From Dicyema japonicum (Eukaryota > Dicyemida > Rhombozoa > Dicyemidae): a stretch of 64,000 nt of DNA. Below the pieces are notes generated by a model that had not been told where the DNA came from, made no database searches, and was given only the letters and a program-made list of their open reading frames with translations. This document shows, piece by piece, positions 22,985-36,180 of this stretch (positions are counted from its first letter, which is position 1; every line of letters starts with the position of its first letter). The translations under genes were made by a program, and so were the position numbers. The DNA is taken from the NCBI GenBank assembly GCA_011109175.1, contig RDEW01000040.1, positions 401,718 to 465,717 on the forward strand, given 5' to 3'.

Positions 22985-25485
22985 ATGCATGCATCTAGTC
23001 TAAAGCTCCTTAAGTTCAATGCTAGAAACTTATCTACGACCTGGTCGAGGAAGATTCTCTGTGACGACCTGGAGAGATACGACGTATCCATTGGGTGCCT
23101 ACAAGAGACGAAAGTTACTTGTAGCCTTGATGAGAACTACGGCGAATATCGAATAACATGCCTACTGAGCGACTCAAAATATTATGGACTTGGATTTGCC
23201 ATCCACTCAAAGTTGACAAGTGCAGTCCACCGTATATGGAGTGTGAATGACAGGATCTATGTTATACAAATCCGTCTAAACGACATACCTCCTTCGAAGA
23301 GCTTTCTGACAATTATAAATGTTTATGCGCCACACTGCGGGAGTGTAGCGAAAGATCCGACAGAACTAGACGACTTCTATTCAACACTGTATATGAGTCG
23401 TCATCACTAATACTCATTGCTGCCGATTTGAATGCGAAAATCGGGATGAAGAATAACCCGGATGATGTTTTCTTGGGAGAACATGGACGTGGAATAAGAA
23501 ACCCACCCGGGACAATACTTGGTCACTTTTGTATGGAAACAACCTTTTCCTATGCAATACTGCATTTACGCATCCTGGCTGCCACAAAACTACGTTGATG
23601 GGGAAGCGAAGGAACTCAGAGGGAAAGCTGGTCCCAATATACAACCAAATAGATTATGTCATAAGCCGGGCTAAAAACAAACACCTTCTAATAAACGCAC
23701 GTTCATATGAAGGCTCGACGACTGTCAGCGACCACAATATGGTTATTGCGATCTTCACCCTGAAAAAAAACATGCCAAAAATCACGAATTTGAGAAAGTC
23801 GAAGGCAACTACGCGACCGAAAGGCTGATTTCCCAACCGGAGACTACTGAGAGATATCAACAATACATTCAGACTCATATGCAGAACGTATTGGCCGATA
23901 CCTCGTTAGAAGACTCCTGGAAACGCACATATTCATCCAGAGCTTGCGAAAAGTTTTTAAAAAATAAACATGAGAAAATCAAATGCCATTGACGATAATA
24001 CGATAAAAGCCCTTCAGGGCGAAATGCAACGTGTCAGAAGAAAAATAAATAGTCTGAACAAGAAGCTTTTCCTAGAAGAAATAGCTTCCTGTATAGAAGA
24101 GGTAAACAAAGTGAAAGACAACGCACAGGTGTACGTCGCTGCTCGTTTGCCGCGGCGAACAAACCCAAGTCGACTCACCATAAAAGACGAGAACGGTAAG
24201 CTGATACTGAACACCGAAGAACAAACTGAAGCCCCGCGACTCACTTTGAGAAGCTTTTCAACATTAAAACCATAAAAATCCACCCATTTGATGGACCCTT
24301 GGAAATCAAAACGGCCTGCCGAAAACTCAAGAATAACAGAAGTCCTGGAGCAGACAAAATAAATTCCGAACTACTAAAATACGGACCCCACTGCCTGTAT
24401 GACAAAATTGCCATACTACTAAATAGCACTCTACCTCTCAGTACGGGACTACTAATCCCTATACAAAAAATTAACAAAACCAGAGGACCGCTCGAAAATT
24501 TGCGACTCGTCATACTACTAAATTCATTACGCAAAGTCTTAGCAAACATTATGCTTGGACGAATAAAAGGACCTGCTTACAAATACCCACTAGATAGTCA
24601 AAGTGGTTTTCGAGAAGGGAGATCCACAGATGATGCGGTTTGGAGTCACAGATGGAGGTGTGCAACACATCAAAGATACCGTAACGCCACCAATATTCTG
24701 GGAATTGACCTATCAAGAGCTTTTGATACGGTTAACAGGAACAAGTTAATGGGAGTACTGAGAGGATTTCTTGATGAGTCGAGTCTAAGGATGATCCGAA
24801 TTCTACTTTCCAACACTGAGCTCCTTGTGAGAGTCGGAAAGACCTATTCAAGAAAATTTGAAATATACACGGGCACTCCATAAGGAGGCTCCCTTTCTCC
24901 CCAACTATTCACAATTTATTTGGTAGTCGCTACGAGGGGACTTAGACCGTTATACAAAGGAAAGACGGAAGAAGTACGCGGACGATGTAGACCTAATTTC
25001 TGAAGACAAAGAGGTCCTGGAACACTAATTAGAAAAAGCACCAGATGTACTAGGGAAATGGTTTCTTAATGTGAACAGAGAGAAAACAGAACTCACAGAC
25101 TCATCCGCGGATATGGAAAGACTAGACTCGCTCCACAGAGGTCAGCTGAGAAAAATAACAAGAACTACTTCGCCTACGAGAATATCGAGGAATGCTTTAT
25201 ATAAGAGATGCAGCACTAGACCTATCAGCTTGGAGGTACTGGAATCCCGATGGAAGCTCTTCGGACACGAGCTGAGGATGGAATTAACATCCCCACCGAA
25301 CATATCTATGGAAACATACTATGTTAGTCAAGAAGGCCGCTATCGTGGAAGACCTAGAACAACACTGCAATAGTTTTACAAAAAGACCTGGTAAATATTA
25401 AAATAAATTTAACAACTGCCGACAACTTTGACACTATGAGAGCCTTGGCTAGGAACAGGGGAGCATAAAAAAGGATGACATCTAA
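22985..25485 (+). mobile_element. RTE/BovB-type LINE, nearly full length but frameshifted
   Basis: Endonuclease 22985-23820 in two frames: LLKFNARNLSTTW, LQETKVTCS, YYGLGFAIHSKL, VNDRIYVIQI, TIINVYAPHCG, ADLNAKIG, FTHPGCHKTTLMGKRRN, YNQIDYVIS, SDHNMVIAIF. Linker 23970-24275. Reverse transcriptase 24299-25040: ACRKLKNNRSPGADKINSEL, SGFREGRSTDDA, NILGIDLSRAFDTVNRNKL, GGSLSPQLF and YADDVDLI (intact YADD, near 24975). C-terminus 25071-25480: RRGQLRKI-like, FGHELRMEL, RYRGRPRTTL, LARNRGA. At least five frame changes make it inactive. The best complete guide to the RTE family of which 7811-8842 and 46345-47660 are remnants. Confidence 0.85.
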
Positions 25486-25489
25486 CATT

Positions 25490-28050
25490 GTTTCTTTTGC
25501 TGTACATGCAGGCTATAAGTAGTATGGCTCTCGTGAAGTGCTTAAATAATAATAATGGCGCCGTTAAAAGTGCCGGACTAAATTCATATGGTTCCAATCT
25601 AGCTGCTGTCCATTTCGATCTGAGGTTCCACGCATCTACGATGCTTCTGGGATTGAGGAATGCAGTCGTTATCATTGATTAAATAGCTTACTAATCTTCG
25701 CCTTGTCACTCTTTCCCGCTAAAGTGAGTACTCTGACCCCATCAAGTGATGAAATACTTCCTGTGATCCTGAATTTTCCCTAGTAACAGTGGGGAGACCG
25801 GATCATTTGAATGATCTGATTTCTTTGTCCGTTGAGATCCAGGATTTCGTATTACAAATTCAACTACCTCACCTAAGAACCAGATTTTGTCTGGAGGATT
25901 TCCCGAATTGTCAACCATGTCATGTTCCCACTTTCAATAAGAAAGGAGACAGAGTGAACCTGATAGCGGTCGGGCTTGTATTCAGGAAGCTGTAGGATTT
26001 ATCTATTTCTGATGAAGACCTTGAATTCCTTGACTCCCCGATAACTATAAGTACACAAGCAACGCATACTTGAACGTTCGATTGATTATTTTTACTCGAC
26101 CTACCTTATTATTTCTTTGAAGATTAGTTTCACTATACAGGAGATTCATATATCTTCAGGGTGCTCCCTATTTTTATCAATATTACCGATTCCTTTTGTT
26201 AGGCGACAGACGTATCTGCAATGTTTATTTTGATGAGGAAACAAGCCTCACTATCAGTGAGATTGGTGGTTTGCAAATTTTATTCTCTGGATGTTTCTTT
26301 CCCGCTCATCTATCCTCGCTAGTAGCTTCCAATATGTTGGTAGAGGATTCTATACTCTTCACGAATTCTCGAACCTGATCTTCAGCTACTGACTTGAGAT
26401 TTGGAACCGTCTTCATTCGTTCTTCACTCCATCCAAAGATCATCAACGTAGTCTGGACGATGTTACTTGCAAAGAGTTGCTAGTAGCTTCCAATATGTTG
26501 GTAGAGGATTCTATACTCTTCACGAATTCTCGAACCTGATCTTCAGCTACTGACTTGAGATTTGGAACCGTCTTCATTCGTTCTTCACTCCATCCAAAGA
26601 TCATCAACGTAGTCTGGACGATGTTACTTGCAGGGAGTTGTTCAAAAATCTCTTCTAGTCATCGAACCAGCGTTGCCTCGCCTGACCTTTGTCCGTCTGG
26701 AGCTTTTCCCGAGAGTGGGACCTGGTTCAGCGCCATTCCAAGCGGAGCACTGGGAATGTTTATGGAGGAGGATTCTGTTAGAATTAGAGTTTCATTAGGT
26801 CTTGTGTGCCACATTTGTGCCGATGCGGTGACCTGATCCACGATTTTGGATTACACCTACTCCTCCCTTGTAGGAGGTTTGCTGGAAGGTCTCCCTGACA
26901 CAAGGTCCTAAAATAAGTTTTCAGACTGACTATGGATGTAACTGATATCCATTTGTGCGCGAACCCGTCCGCATATGTAAAAAATGATGGAACACAACCA
27001 GATTGAATGTCCGTCTTTTCACTCGAAGCCGGGAAGTTTCTGGTCTGGGATGTATCCTGCACAGACACCTTCGCTGCAAACAACATCCACTAAAGCGCAT
27101 TCAAAGCCTTCTTGACCTCTGCGAAAGCCGAAATATTGGAAAGAAATAAGTGTGCTGATTTATCTGACGGAGTAGTGTTTACTCCTCTCGCTGTGGAGAT
27201 TTCCGGTGCCATGAGACCTTCGACAGTGGAATTTCTTGGAAGTCAGATTCGACGATCTTCGCAAGCGCCGATAGTATTCGAATGAGTTTCGCGGTTCAGG
27301 ATTCTTCATTTAAGTAATTACTAATTTTTTACGCTTTGTTGTTTACAATCAAGAACGATAGGTGGATTTTTGTCTAAGAATCCTGCAAGTTTGGAATAAG
27401 GCTGGCATCTCCGTAAGGTCTTCTAGAAAAAACAGCGAAGGCACTGAAAATGGTAGAACTTCAGAAGACATGTTGCTTCTTCACCCCATACATCTAAACA
27501 GCTTCTCATAGCATTATCTTCTGCTTTTCTGAGCTTTTTTCAACCCCGTTGGGTTTATTCGCTTCATTTGTGGAGTCAAAATAGAAGAAATCAATACACA
27601 CAAGAAATCAAAACAGAAGACTGTAGCAAGGAAAAACAACCGTCGCAGGTCATGCTGCGCAAACATGACATCGTCGTCAAACAAGAAGGTCACTGACCGC
27701 GCTTTATCACGAAGAGCGTCATGGGAATGCACAGCTAACACGCATCTGTCATTGATTAAAACCAGTGCGCTCGAAGTTTTTACCGCTTTCAACAGAACAG
27801 TGATCTTGTCTATGATAAAAAACATCGAGAAAAAGGTGAGTATAACTTAATAATGTGAACTTTATAACTTGGAGCCGCTGCCCCTATGGCCCCTCTCTAG
27901 GCACGCCACTGACTACTGTTAATGATTTTCACCAGGGTCACCTGCTGTATAAGAAAACTGCCTACACTAAAGTTCCTGTTAATCAGTAACGAAGCTTTGG
28001 AAATAAAAAACTCCAAACTTTTCCATAATTAAAAAATTCTCTTAATCAAG
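25490..28050. other. Unresolved region, possible coding remnants on minus strand
   Basis: Minus-strand frames give helix-like text (NLKSVAEDQVREFVKSIESS near 26560-26320; MDQVTASAQMWHTRPNETL at 26841). There are GT...AG words of about 27 nt near 27090-27120, but I could not build a continuous gene or recognise a family. A 161-bp tandem duplication interrupts it (listed). It could be a decayed host gene or a retroelement ORF1/gag-like sequence. Confidence 0.3.
26319..26640. repeat. 161-bp tandem duplication
   Basis: The unit starting CTAGTAGCTTCCAATATGTT at 26319 is repeated from 26480 with almost no differences. The copies part only at the last bases (AAGAGTTG versus GGGAGTTG). Recent by identity. 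Confidence 0.9.
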
Positions 28051-28439
28051 GACCACTCTATGATGTTTGGTCTACAATTCCTTGACGAATATAAAACTTC
28101 ATTCGGCTCAGTACCTTTGGTTTTCCCTAAATAAAATGAGAATCATATTACCCTTAGTGACAAATTTCGTAATCTTTGAACTATTCTCGAAACTGAACCC
28201 CTTCAGTTGCACCTCAAAACGATCCACGACTAATATCTTGACATCAACAAACTTCTGGGATCTTTCCCGCTGAATACTGACATAAGTTGAGTTTCTCCAT
28301 CTCGGAAAATTCTTGTTCCCTTGTCATACCTTCGCTGCGACCATAATATAAAACTATTTGAACATAATCGGACAATAAATTTTGTCTCTATGTCCTTTCT
28401 GCCTCTTAGCCAATCACTTCTCACCTTCAAGTTCTGTGT

Positions 28440-28520
28440 CATATCAGATACACCCGTAGGATCTCTAGTAGAGTTCGCTTTCGGGAGTTACTTTCCACCG
28501 ATTTTTTTCACTTGAAGAGA
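28440..28520. repeat. Dispersed repeat, partner at 58885-58965
   Basis: GGATCTCT...GAGT...TCCGCTTT-like and GTTACTTTC...CTTCACTT words are shared with 58885-58965. Upstream 28050-28440 has a minus-strand ORF (DWLRGRKDIETKFIVRLCSN) I do not recognise. Confidence 0.35.
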
Positions 28521-29270
28521 TCGCGAGTAAATAAATAAATAGTTAGTTAAGTGACTCCGGTCATTGCTGCTGGAAGAGATGGATGATAGCATTCGAGACA
28601 GATCACTGGTTATCATAATACCTTTTTTTTGTACTGGTGTTTGCATAGATAGTGACAAGGATGGTCTGGGCAGTAGACTTAGCAGAGGAACTGCAGAGCT
28701 CTCATTTCCAAATGGTCTTCAATTAGAAGGATCTTCATTCTCAGTGAAGATGATCAATAGAGGTTGATCTGAAACATCTAGTAATTGTTCTGAGAGCGAT
28801 GTTTTGGACTTTTTTGTAGTTTGTCGATAAAAGTGAGGGAGGCAGAGGATAACCAACAAGGACTTGAATGGTTAATTGTGATTCGAATGAATTGTTTATG
28901 TATGATGGTTAGGTCCTCTTTGCTTTGGAGAAGGAATGACCTGACACAGCTTTCAGTATGTTAATTTTTCGAGAGGCCATTGTGCATTTTTCCACCAAAT
29001 GTTTCGAGAAAGTCAGTAATTGGTCGATAATGACCCTAATTATTTTTGGGATGTTTCGTAAGAGGAAGTGTATTCCCATGGAGGAATTCAAGATGCAAGA
29101 TTTTTATTACTTAGAACCTGACTTGATGGTCGACCAAACGCTTTGGTTAGGTCAATCGATGCAAGGATAGTCCGTTTGGGAGGATTGTAATTATTGAACC
29201 CATCAAAGATGTATTGAGTCAGGGTAGAGTGATGCGTTGATATGGCAAATAAATCCAATTAATTTTCAGG
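28520..29270 (-). pseudogene. Jockey/CR1-like LINE fragment
   Basis: Minus-strand frames at 29091-28909 read VIIDQLLTFSKHLVEK, MASRKINILKAVSGHSF, closely matching the LINE at 13.2-14.5 kb (VIYDQLLTFSKHVEE, KINILKDVSGHSF). Flanking parts match its upstream RT in other frames and its 3' end (GVT-stop then TAACTAACTATTTATTT). Heavily frameshifted. Confidence 0.6.
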
Positions 29271-29310
29271 TTTTGGATAAGTACATCAATAAACATCACG
29301 AGATTTTAGC

Positions 29311-29470
29311 GACATCTTTAGGTAAAAAAGTCATTTTTTAAAATCTTATAAAAATTGATTTTAACGAGTCCTATGGGTAAGTGGAACATTTTACCAAGGT
29401 CCTCGACATCTTTAGGTAAAAAAAGTCATCTTTTTTAAATCTTATAAAAATTGATTTTAAGGGGTCCTAT
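29311..29470. repeat. Two-copy tandem repeat next to the CNOT1 3' end
   Basis: The motif GACATCTTTAGGTAAAAAA...AAATCTTATAAAAATTGATT...GGTCCTA occurs at about 29312 and again at about 29408 (period about 96-98 bp). Function unknown. Confidence 0.7.
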
Positions 29471-29696
29471 TTTGAATGGGAACCAAATACATAGTAATAT
29501 TCATAAGCAATTGTTCAATATAAGGAAAATAATTTAAATACCTTAATAATAAATTGAGTTATTAAAGCAAAATACAAGAAAGAAATTTATAATCAAAACG
29601 AGTAAATTTGCTACTTCAATGATCGATCCCATTCTACCAAGGCATCATTACAAAGTTTTCGCAGTGCTTCAATGCATCTTAATGCAACATTAAATA

Positions 29697-32600
29697 TCAC
29701 TTATCAATAAGTTCATTCCCAAAGGGTAGTTTTATCTTGTCATACTCTGGACATGAAGTCAATTTTATAAAAAGTTCCATAAATCCAATCGGATGGGGCT
29801 TTGAAATAACCAATCCTTTAATAAAAATTCTACAATAAAAAAACACCACAACAATAATATAGTCTCACAGAAATCCTTATTATCACATGTAATAAAAATG
29901 TGCATTATTAGTGATGAATAGTATTCAGTATGCAAATTTGGGTATCGTACGTGATTAAGTAATGCCAAGATAAGAATACATCTCCCTAATAGTAAATAAA
30001 TAAAATAACCATTATAGTCAAAATTAACCAACAAATTTTGTATTATGTATACATGATGAGTAGTATCTCCCAATTTCATAGCTGACATGCCAATGTAGTA
30101 CATGACAGCATTAATCAACTGCCAGTCATAGGAGGAATATCTGCCTTGTTTTGTCTATCAGTAACACATTAAACAAACCAAAATCTCCTTTAAATAAGCG
30201 GGAAATGATGATGCATTCTTATCATTTAAATAGTCGTCAATTTGTTGTTTAAGACCAGGTTTATCAGCTATTGGATCATTTCTTGGTAAAAAGATGACAG
30301 GATGAGTATTTCCACTCAGCAATTGTTGGTTAGTAATGTCACGTGGTATAGCAGATATTATGTACTGAATTAAATGGTTCACACTCGTGCCAACCGCTGA
30401 CACCAAGACCATATAGTAGCAGGACAAAAACTCAGGACTAGTCTTTGCTAGCATAAACAGCAATTTGCCAACCATCTACAGATTATTAAAATATTACCCT
30501 ACAATAGTTAATTAATGGAGAAATACTACAAACATCACTAAATGATGGAAACATTTTAGTATACTTAATCCCATTTGCAATGATAATAGAGTAAATCCAC
30601 CACATGTCATGAAATGTGGACATGTAACGAATATTAATGACAGGATTACTTACAATTGATAACCAAGAATGGGCAAAGGAATCAAAGGCCATTGGTTGTA
30701 TATCATCCAAGACACGACTATAATTACAAACAAAGCAAACGAAAACATGGCCAAAGTGTGAGTGTTATCAGGTCCCAACATTACATTCATTACATTCTTA
30801 AACAACATTATTAGAATTCTCTGATAACAGGATTGTGTGTAGAAATGAAACCCCATATTACTCTTAAATGCACAAATAAAGGTAGAAAGAATCTACATTA
30901 TAACATAAACTACAATCTGGCATATTAAGGACTTGCCATGAGTGAGACCAAATACTGAGGCACAATTAATCAAGCCCATAAAGAGCATGATTAGAGCGTC
31001 TGCCACAGCAAACATACTAGGAAACACATTATATGAGTGTCGTCCATATCGTGCCATTAGTCTAAATAAATCTCAAAACCAAACCTTTCTCCAATTTGTG
31101 AGCACACAACCAATGAATTATAAACAAACAAATATAGAAAGTTCTCAACTTTAAATTCCTACCATACAAACACAGTAAACCTTCATAAAGTTAGTGGGAA
31201 TGACTGAGATTACGTAATCATATCCACATGACAAGGTCACTTTCTGTTCAACAAGGACTGCCAACAGATTCTTGGCAAAAACGTGAGTTTCAGAATCAAT
31301 CTTAAATTTTTCCGACTGAGGAATTGCAAACTCAGTGACGGCGGCAGGACTAAATAATAATAAATCTTACATTTCCTGGTATTTCTTCAATATCCCGATT
31401 GACTTTAACAGTGGTTTTGATAACTATAATATGTAAATACCATAAACCATAGAAATCTTCAAGAAATGATCCAATTCAACCATATAATGAAACTCATCAG
31501 CTCGACTAACAGACAAACACTGTAAATCACAAAAATATTTACATTGTACATGTGTTCATCAAAATCAGCCACTCTAACCACATGGGAAAGAAAGAATAAA
31601 GTAGCGTCCTTATTACGTCTTACAGAGACGTCCTCTTCCCACAACAAACTTAATATATAAAATAACTACTTTAGTATATTATCTTGTACATTCTGACAAA
31701 GAGGACAATCTTTGTACAAGTAGGTAAACAAAGAAGCCATAAATTTATTAGCATTTTCCACATTATGTAATAAATTAGGCTTAAAGTATAGAAATAGTGT
31801 ATGAAGAGACTAAATTGTATAATTATTAAACCTGTTTTAACAAACTCAATATGTCAGACTTATTTGATAAGGTTATTCCATCAAGCTGAGTAATAAGTTG
31901 ACGAAAACAAAGTTTAATAGAAGGATCACATTCCAGTCTGTCAAAAGACTCCTTCATTATCTCAGAAACTCTTCTTCTGTCCCCTTCAGTCTTATCTGGT
32001 TGGTAATTACCTCGATATCCCTAGCATTAATAATGAATAAACTTGTCTATACTGTGGTTGTAAATATCCTCGATGACCATAGTCCTATAATATAAAACTT
32101 TAAATACAGCAAAAAATGAATTGGAAGACACATAACTATATATTGATGATCGAATAGCTTCCTCAAATACTTTCCAATTATATGCTACCAATTGTTCACA
32201 TAAATAACGAACAGTTTCAGGCTAAAAATTAATATAAAAAATACATCAACATTATAAAAATTATGAAATGTTGACATAATAATCCTTATTAAATATGATG
32301 AACAATGGTTTTTAACATAACCGAGAGACATAGTTCTATCTATTACATCAAAACTTTCCTATCGTTTTAATATAAAATTACAGCAGGAGTCATACATATT
32401 TGTTTACCATAATAATCACCCAACTCCCATATTACAAATTCCATATCTGAAATTAATTGTCGCTTTATATTTTGATCATTATTCACCTGAATATTAATAT
32501 TTTATACAAATTCATCAATTATCAAATAGTTCTTCCATAATCCAAAGGGAGGAGGTTGGGAACCACGTGCAGTCCTTGGTCTTTCAGTTCTAGCCCCCGA

Positions 32601-35600
32601 TGTTATATTGACCGTCTTAGTCAACACCAATGGCTGGACATAGTATAGCACATGTGGACTAAACAATTCATCGTCGGGTTTAACGGTTTTTTTAATTTCA
32701 ACAAAGTCCTACAATAATCAATAACAAAACATGTGTTTTCCCTCCTGAAAGAATAAAGCACAACGAGCCGATAGCCAATCCAACTGTAGCAGACAATCTC
32801 CCCTTAACCTCAAGTAACATTAATAATCTCATTAAGGTAATCATGAAAGTATTTGGATTCTCATAAATCTACCATTTCATAATAAATTACAAGTGGAGAC
32901 TTTGATGAACATTTTAGAAACTCAATAATGAAAACCACGTGAGCATTCAATAATGGTCCAGTAGGGAAAGTAAACAATAATTGAGCAGACTTTACCAAAT
33001 CAATATACTAAAATAAATATAAAAATACATGGCCAAATAAGGGATAATCCATCGCAATAGTAAGAGAACCAAGCCATTGAGCTAGTTTGGTAAGTTGAAC
33101 TTGATTGAAACTTTCAGTAACTTTAACCAAAGTAGCCTTAATAAATAAAAATCTTACAACACGACATTTTAATGTTTCTTCTATACAAAAATCCACCAAC
33201 GATTCACTACCGGGTTCGTATCTGTCCCACTTTCTCACCAACGCGGCATAAGATGGAAAATTTTGTATATCACTTGCTAAAATCTTATTCCAAACCACAT
33301 AATGGGCAATATAGGCACACATACTCCTAGTGGGGACATCATCATCTTTAAAAATAGTTTTAGCCTACAATGAACACCAATGTAACTATAGCATCAACGT
33401 TTTCCTTGTTTACTCCATTAAAGGCATTAATCACAGATGTAGAAAAATCTTCAGCAACAGGTAAATTAAACGTTTCAGTAACATATTGAGGTGGAGGTAT
33501 CATAGACATTGGATAATCAATGACAATACTTCTTTCAAGAATAAGACCAATATAGTCATTAAGCTTGTAGTAATCGCTACCACCCTCGTCAATTATACTA
33601 GGTTAAAATAATACTTACTTTATGTAATTGATAAAATATTTACCAGCGATAATAGAATAAAACTTTTTATCATCCGTTAACTTTGCCAGTGTTTGAAAAT
33701 TACGGACAATATCCGACCAGTAAGGTTCACTATTATTAGTTGAACAACAACATTTGTATTTTTCTAACATAAATAGCGAGTATAAAGTAGACAATATTTT
33801 CAATAACTGCCAATGGTTGTCTGTTGAGAGCTGCAATCTCATCAACCAACAATGTCATAAAGACACGGATTACAGACTACAGTAATGCTTATAATTACTT
33901 GAGAAACGGAATCGTTTGTTTGGACAAGCATAAAGTAACGATCGAGAAAATCATCAGTGTCAAGTTTCCGTGATTTCAACGTCGACATAAACTCGACACC
34001 TCTATTAACAGCTGACAAATCTGCAAATAAATCGTAAATAACCCTCATCCGTAAACTTTCTCTCCACCTTTTCCTCAGGTGGTTCCACCTAGAATGAAGC
34101 TTAATAAATACAATTTTGAATAATTCTTTTATCATTCGGTTCTGTTTGGGGTAACCATGACTAGCTGTTAGGTTTAATGCTCCTTTAACGACCAAATTTA
34201 TAAACTCGTCGTTTTTCTTTACTCTCAATGGTTGAGGGACTTCGTCACTGCCAGTATCGGCAGCCTTTTGTAAGAAATTAGAATATCCAATAATTTTCTC
34301 GAGTATTCCAATCCCATAATAGCCAATGCATTTCAGTAGCCATCCCTTGGAAGTGAAAAATTCATCGTGTTTAAGGCTAATTCTATTGTAGTGGAATGTG
34401 AAGGGTACATTAGTCGAAAACCTAATTTCATGTAATTGCTACAAATGACAACATCAGATCTACCTCAATGTCATAAGTGAGGAAATATATAGCTTCAAAC
34501 AGAGTGGGGGTAGATAATGCTGCAAATTCAATCCCCAATTTTATAGCATTGATGATCTCTTGGTCCAACTACAGTAAAACAGTAACAAACCGACATGGCA
34601 TATAGAAGAAAAGATCTGTACACTTTGTTTTTAGCAAACATTCTGATCAGTGAGACCAATAATCCCATTTTAAGGGTATTTCTCCATCCAACCTACCAAT
34701 TAAATAACGGACCACCAAATTTGAGTGAAGAATTGTTATAAATAGTAAATCTGGACAGTATTCTGCTGGGTACATTAACAGTTTGTTCACTTCGTCTACC
34801 AAACGAGGGTCGGGGGACTCTGAAATCCTCAAAAGACAGGTAATCATGTCAGATGATGCCCTAGAATGAACAAACAGATAACCATATTATGTTAGCTCGC
34901 GAATTTTCAGTAAATGGAAGTCTCATAGAGTCTATTTTCAGTACATTTGTGTAGGAAACAATGTCTATAATGTCCCTGTTGTTTATAAAGTATCTGATCA
35001 TTTCCAATTGAACCTCCTGATTCCTCCAGTCAGAAAATATGTTAGATAAAGTCAATTTAATATCTCCATCAGTACATCCTTGAACTAACAAAGCCGATAG
35101 TTTCCTGAACTCATATTCAGAATTAATTTTAAAAAAATCGTTGTCCATTGCTCTAAAGACAGTATTCCAGTTTATTTTGACCTCCATTTCGTCCTCTATC
35201 ACTTCCAATAGAGTACTCATATTCCATTTCGACTCTTTCTACCAATAAAGACCTTGAATACCCCATCAGAGACCACACAGGACAGAATTACCCCCAACTG
35301 CCCACTAGTAAGCTTCTTTCCTCCAGCAGCCTTGAAAATCTCCCTGCAAGTCTCATGGGAGGAAGTTATGGGACAGCCAATAAAAGAAATCTCATCCAGA
35401 AAAGCTGAATGATTCTTTTCTAAGGAAAAGTATTCCTTTCCGACGTTTTCTGTGCAGGAGAGAAGGTCTTTATTGTTGAGGATATTGTAAATGTTAATAT
35501 TAACATCCCTGTCATCGGGACTTATCATTCCGAGAAGGTACAAGTATGTGGAAGAGTTTCTATTCTTCTGAGTTCCCGATAAGATGTTCCATGGAAGTTC

Positions 35601-36041
35601 TCATTTAATTTTAAATAATAACCTTGCTCAACTTCTGAGATTTTTCCCAATTGATTCAATTCGTTGTAAAGAAGATGTTTACCCAGTCCAGTGGTCTTCT
35701 CATCTGGATTGTAGTAGTTTGTCACTAGAGCACACGTAATGTACTCAGGTGATATCTTGTCAGACGTTAGGAGATCCTCAATGGACTGACGACTAAGCAT
35801 TGAAACTCTGTCGATGTTTGTGGCCAAATCTGAGCCAGAACATAGGATATCAGCCTACAGTTTTAATATAATTAACCTTATCTGGGAGCGACATTTCCTT
35901 TAGCGATGTGTTCATTAAATCCTCGACAGTTGAATGTTTAGTTTGCGGGGTTATTTTCTGAATTAGTAAAATGAATACATTTTGAGTTCCTTTGCTGTGT
36001 AATTCATTGTATATGAATTGCTTTCTAAAATGCATAACCAC
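29697..36041 (-). CDS. CNOT1: CCR4-NOT complex scaffold subunit NOT1
   Basis: Scaffold of the CCR4-NOT deadenylase, which shortens mRNA poly(A) tails and represses transcripts. The N-terminal HEAT region shows SAFLDEISFIGCPITSSHETCREIF and YCPDLLFITIL. The MIF4G-like CAF1/CCR4-docking domain lies near 33330-32700: FPSYAALVRKW, TKLAQWLGSLTIA, AHVVFIIEFLKCSSKS and ENPNTFMITLMRLLMLLE. The C-terminal Not1 domain lies at 31100-29697: MAFDSFAHSWLSIVSNP, SPEFLSCYYMVLVSAVG, AIPRDI, DWQLINAVMYYIG, NHVRYPNLHTEYY, VISKPHPIGFMELFIKL. Confirmed introns are 21-24 nt, for example after SLPDK, after INYCR|MVG and after AYLKEIL. The remaining breaks follow the same pattern. I estimate about 1,900 aa, shorter than the vertebrate protein of about 2,370. 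Single gene, ends in TGA. Not every exon was resolved. Confidence 0.92.
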
Positions 36042-36180
36042 CGTCCACTATAGTTCACTAATATTTGAATTATAATTATTTGTTTATATAATTTAACGTT
36101 TAAGTCATAGTTATGAGTTTTTAATTATTACATAATTAATAATAAACTTATATACGACACCATTATTACTCTGCGGAAAC
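36042..36180. promoter_or_regulatory. CNOT1 upstream region, AT-rich
   Basis: About 140 bp of AT-rich sequence between the CNOT1 start and a SINE-like insertion. The CNOT1 promoter is expected here by position only; I see no defined motif. Confidence 0.25.

Noticed and set aside
27514-27825. 103-aa minus-strand ORF as a membrane protein
   Set aside because: Hydrophobic stretch only; no family resemblance and no neighbouring exons that extend it.
33008-33322. Separate small gene on the minus strand
   Set aside because: It is the MIF4G-like section of CNOT1; neighbouring frames join through 21-22 nt introns and continue the same protein.
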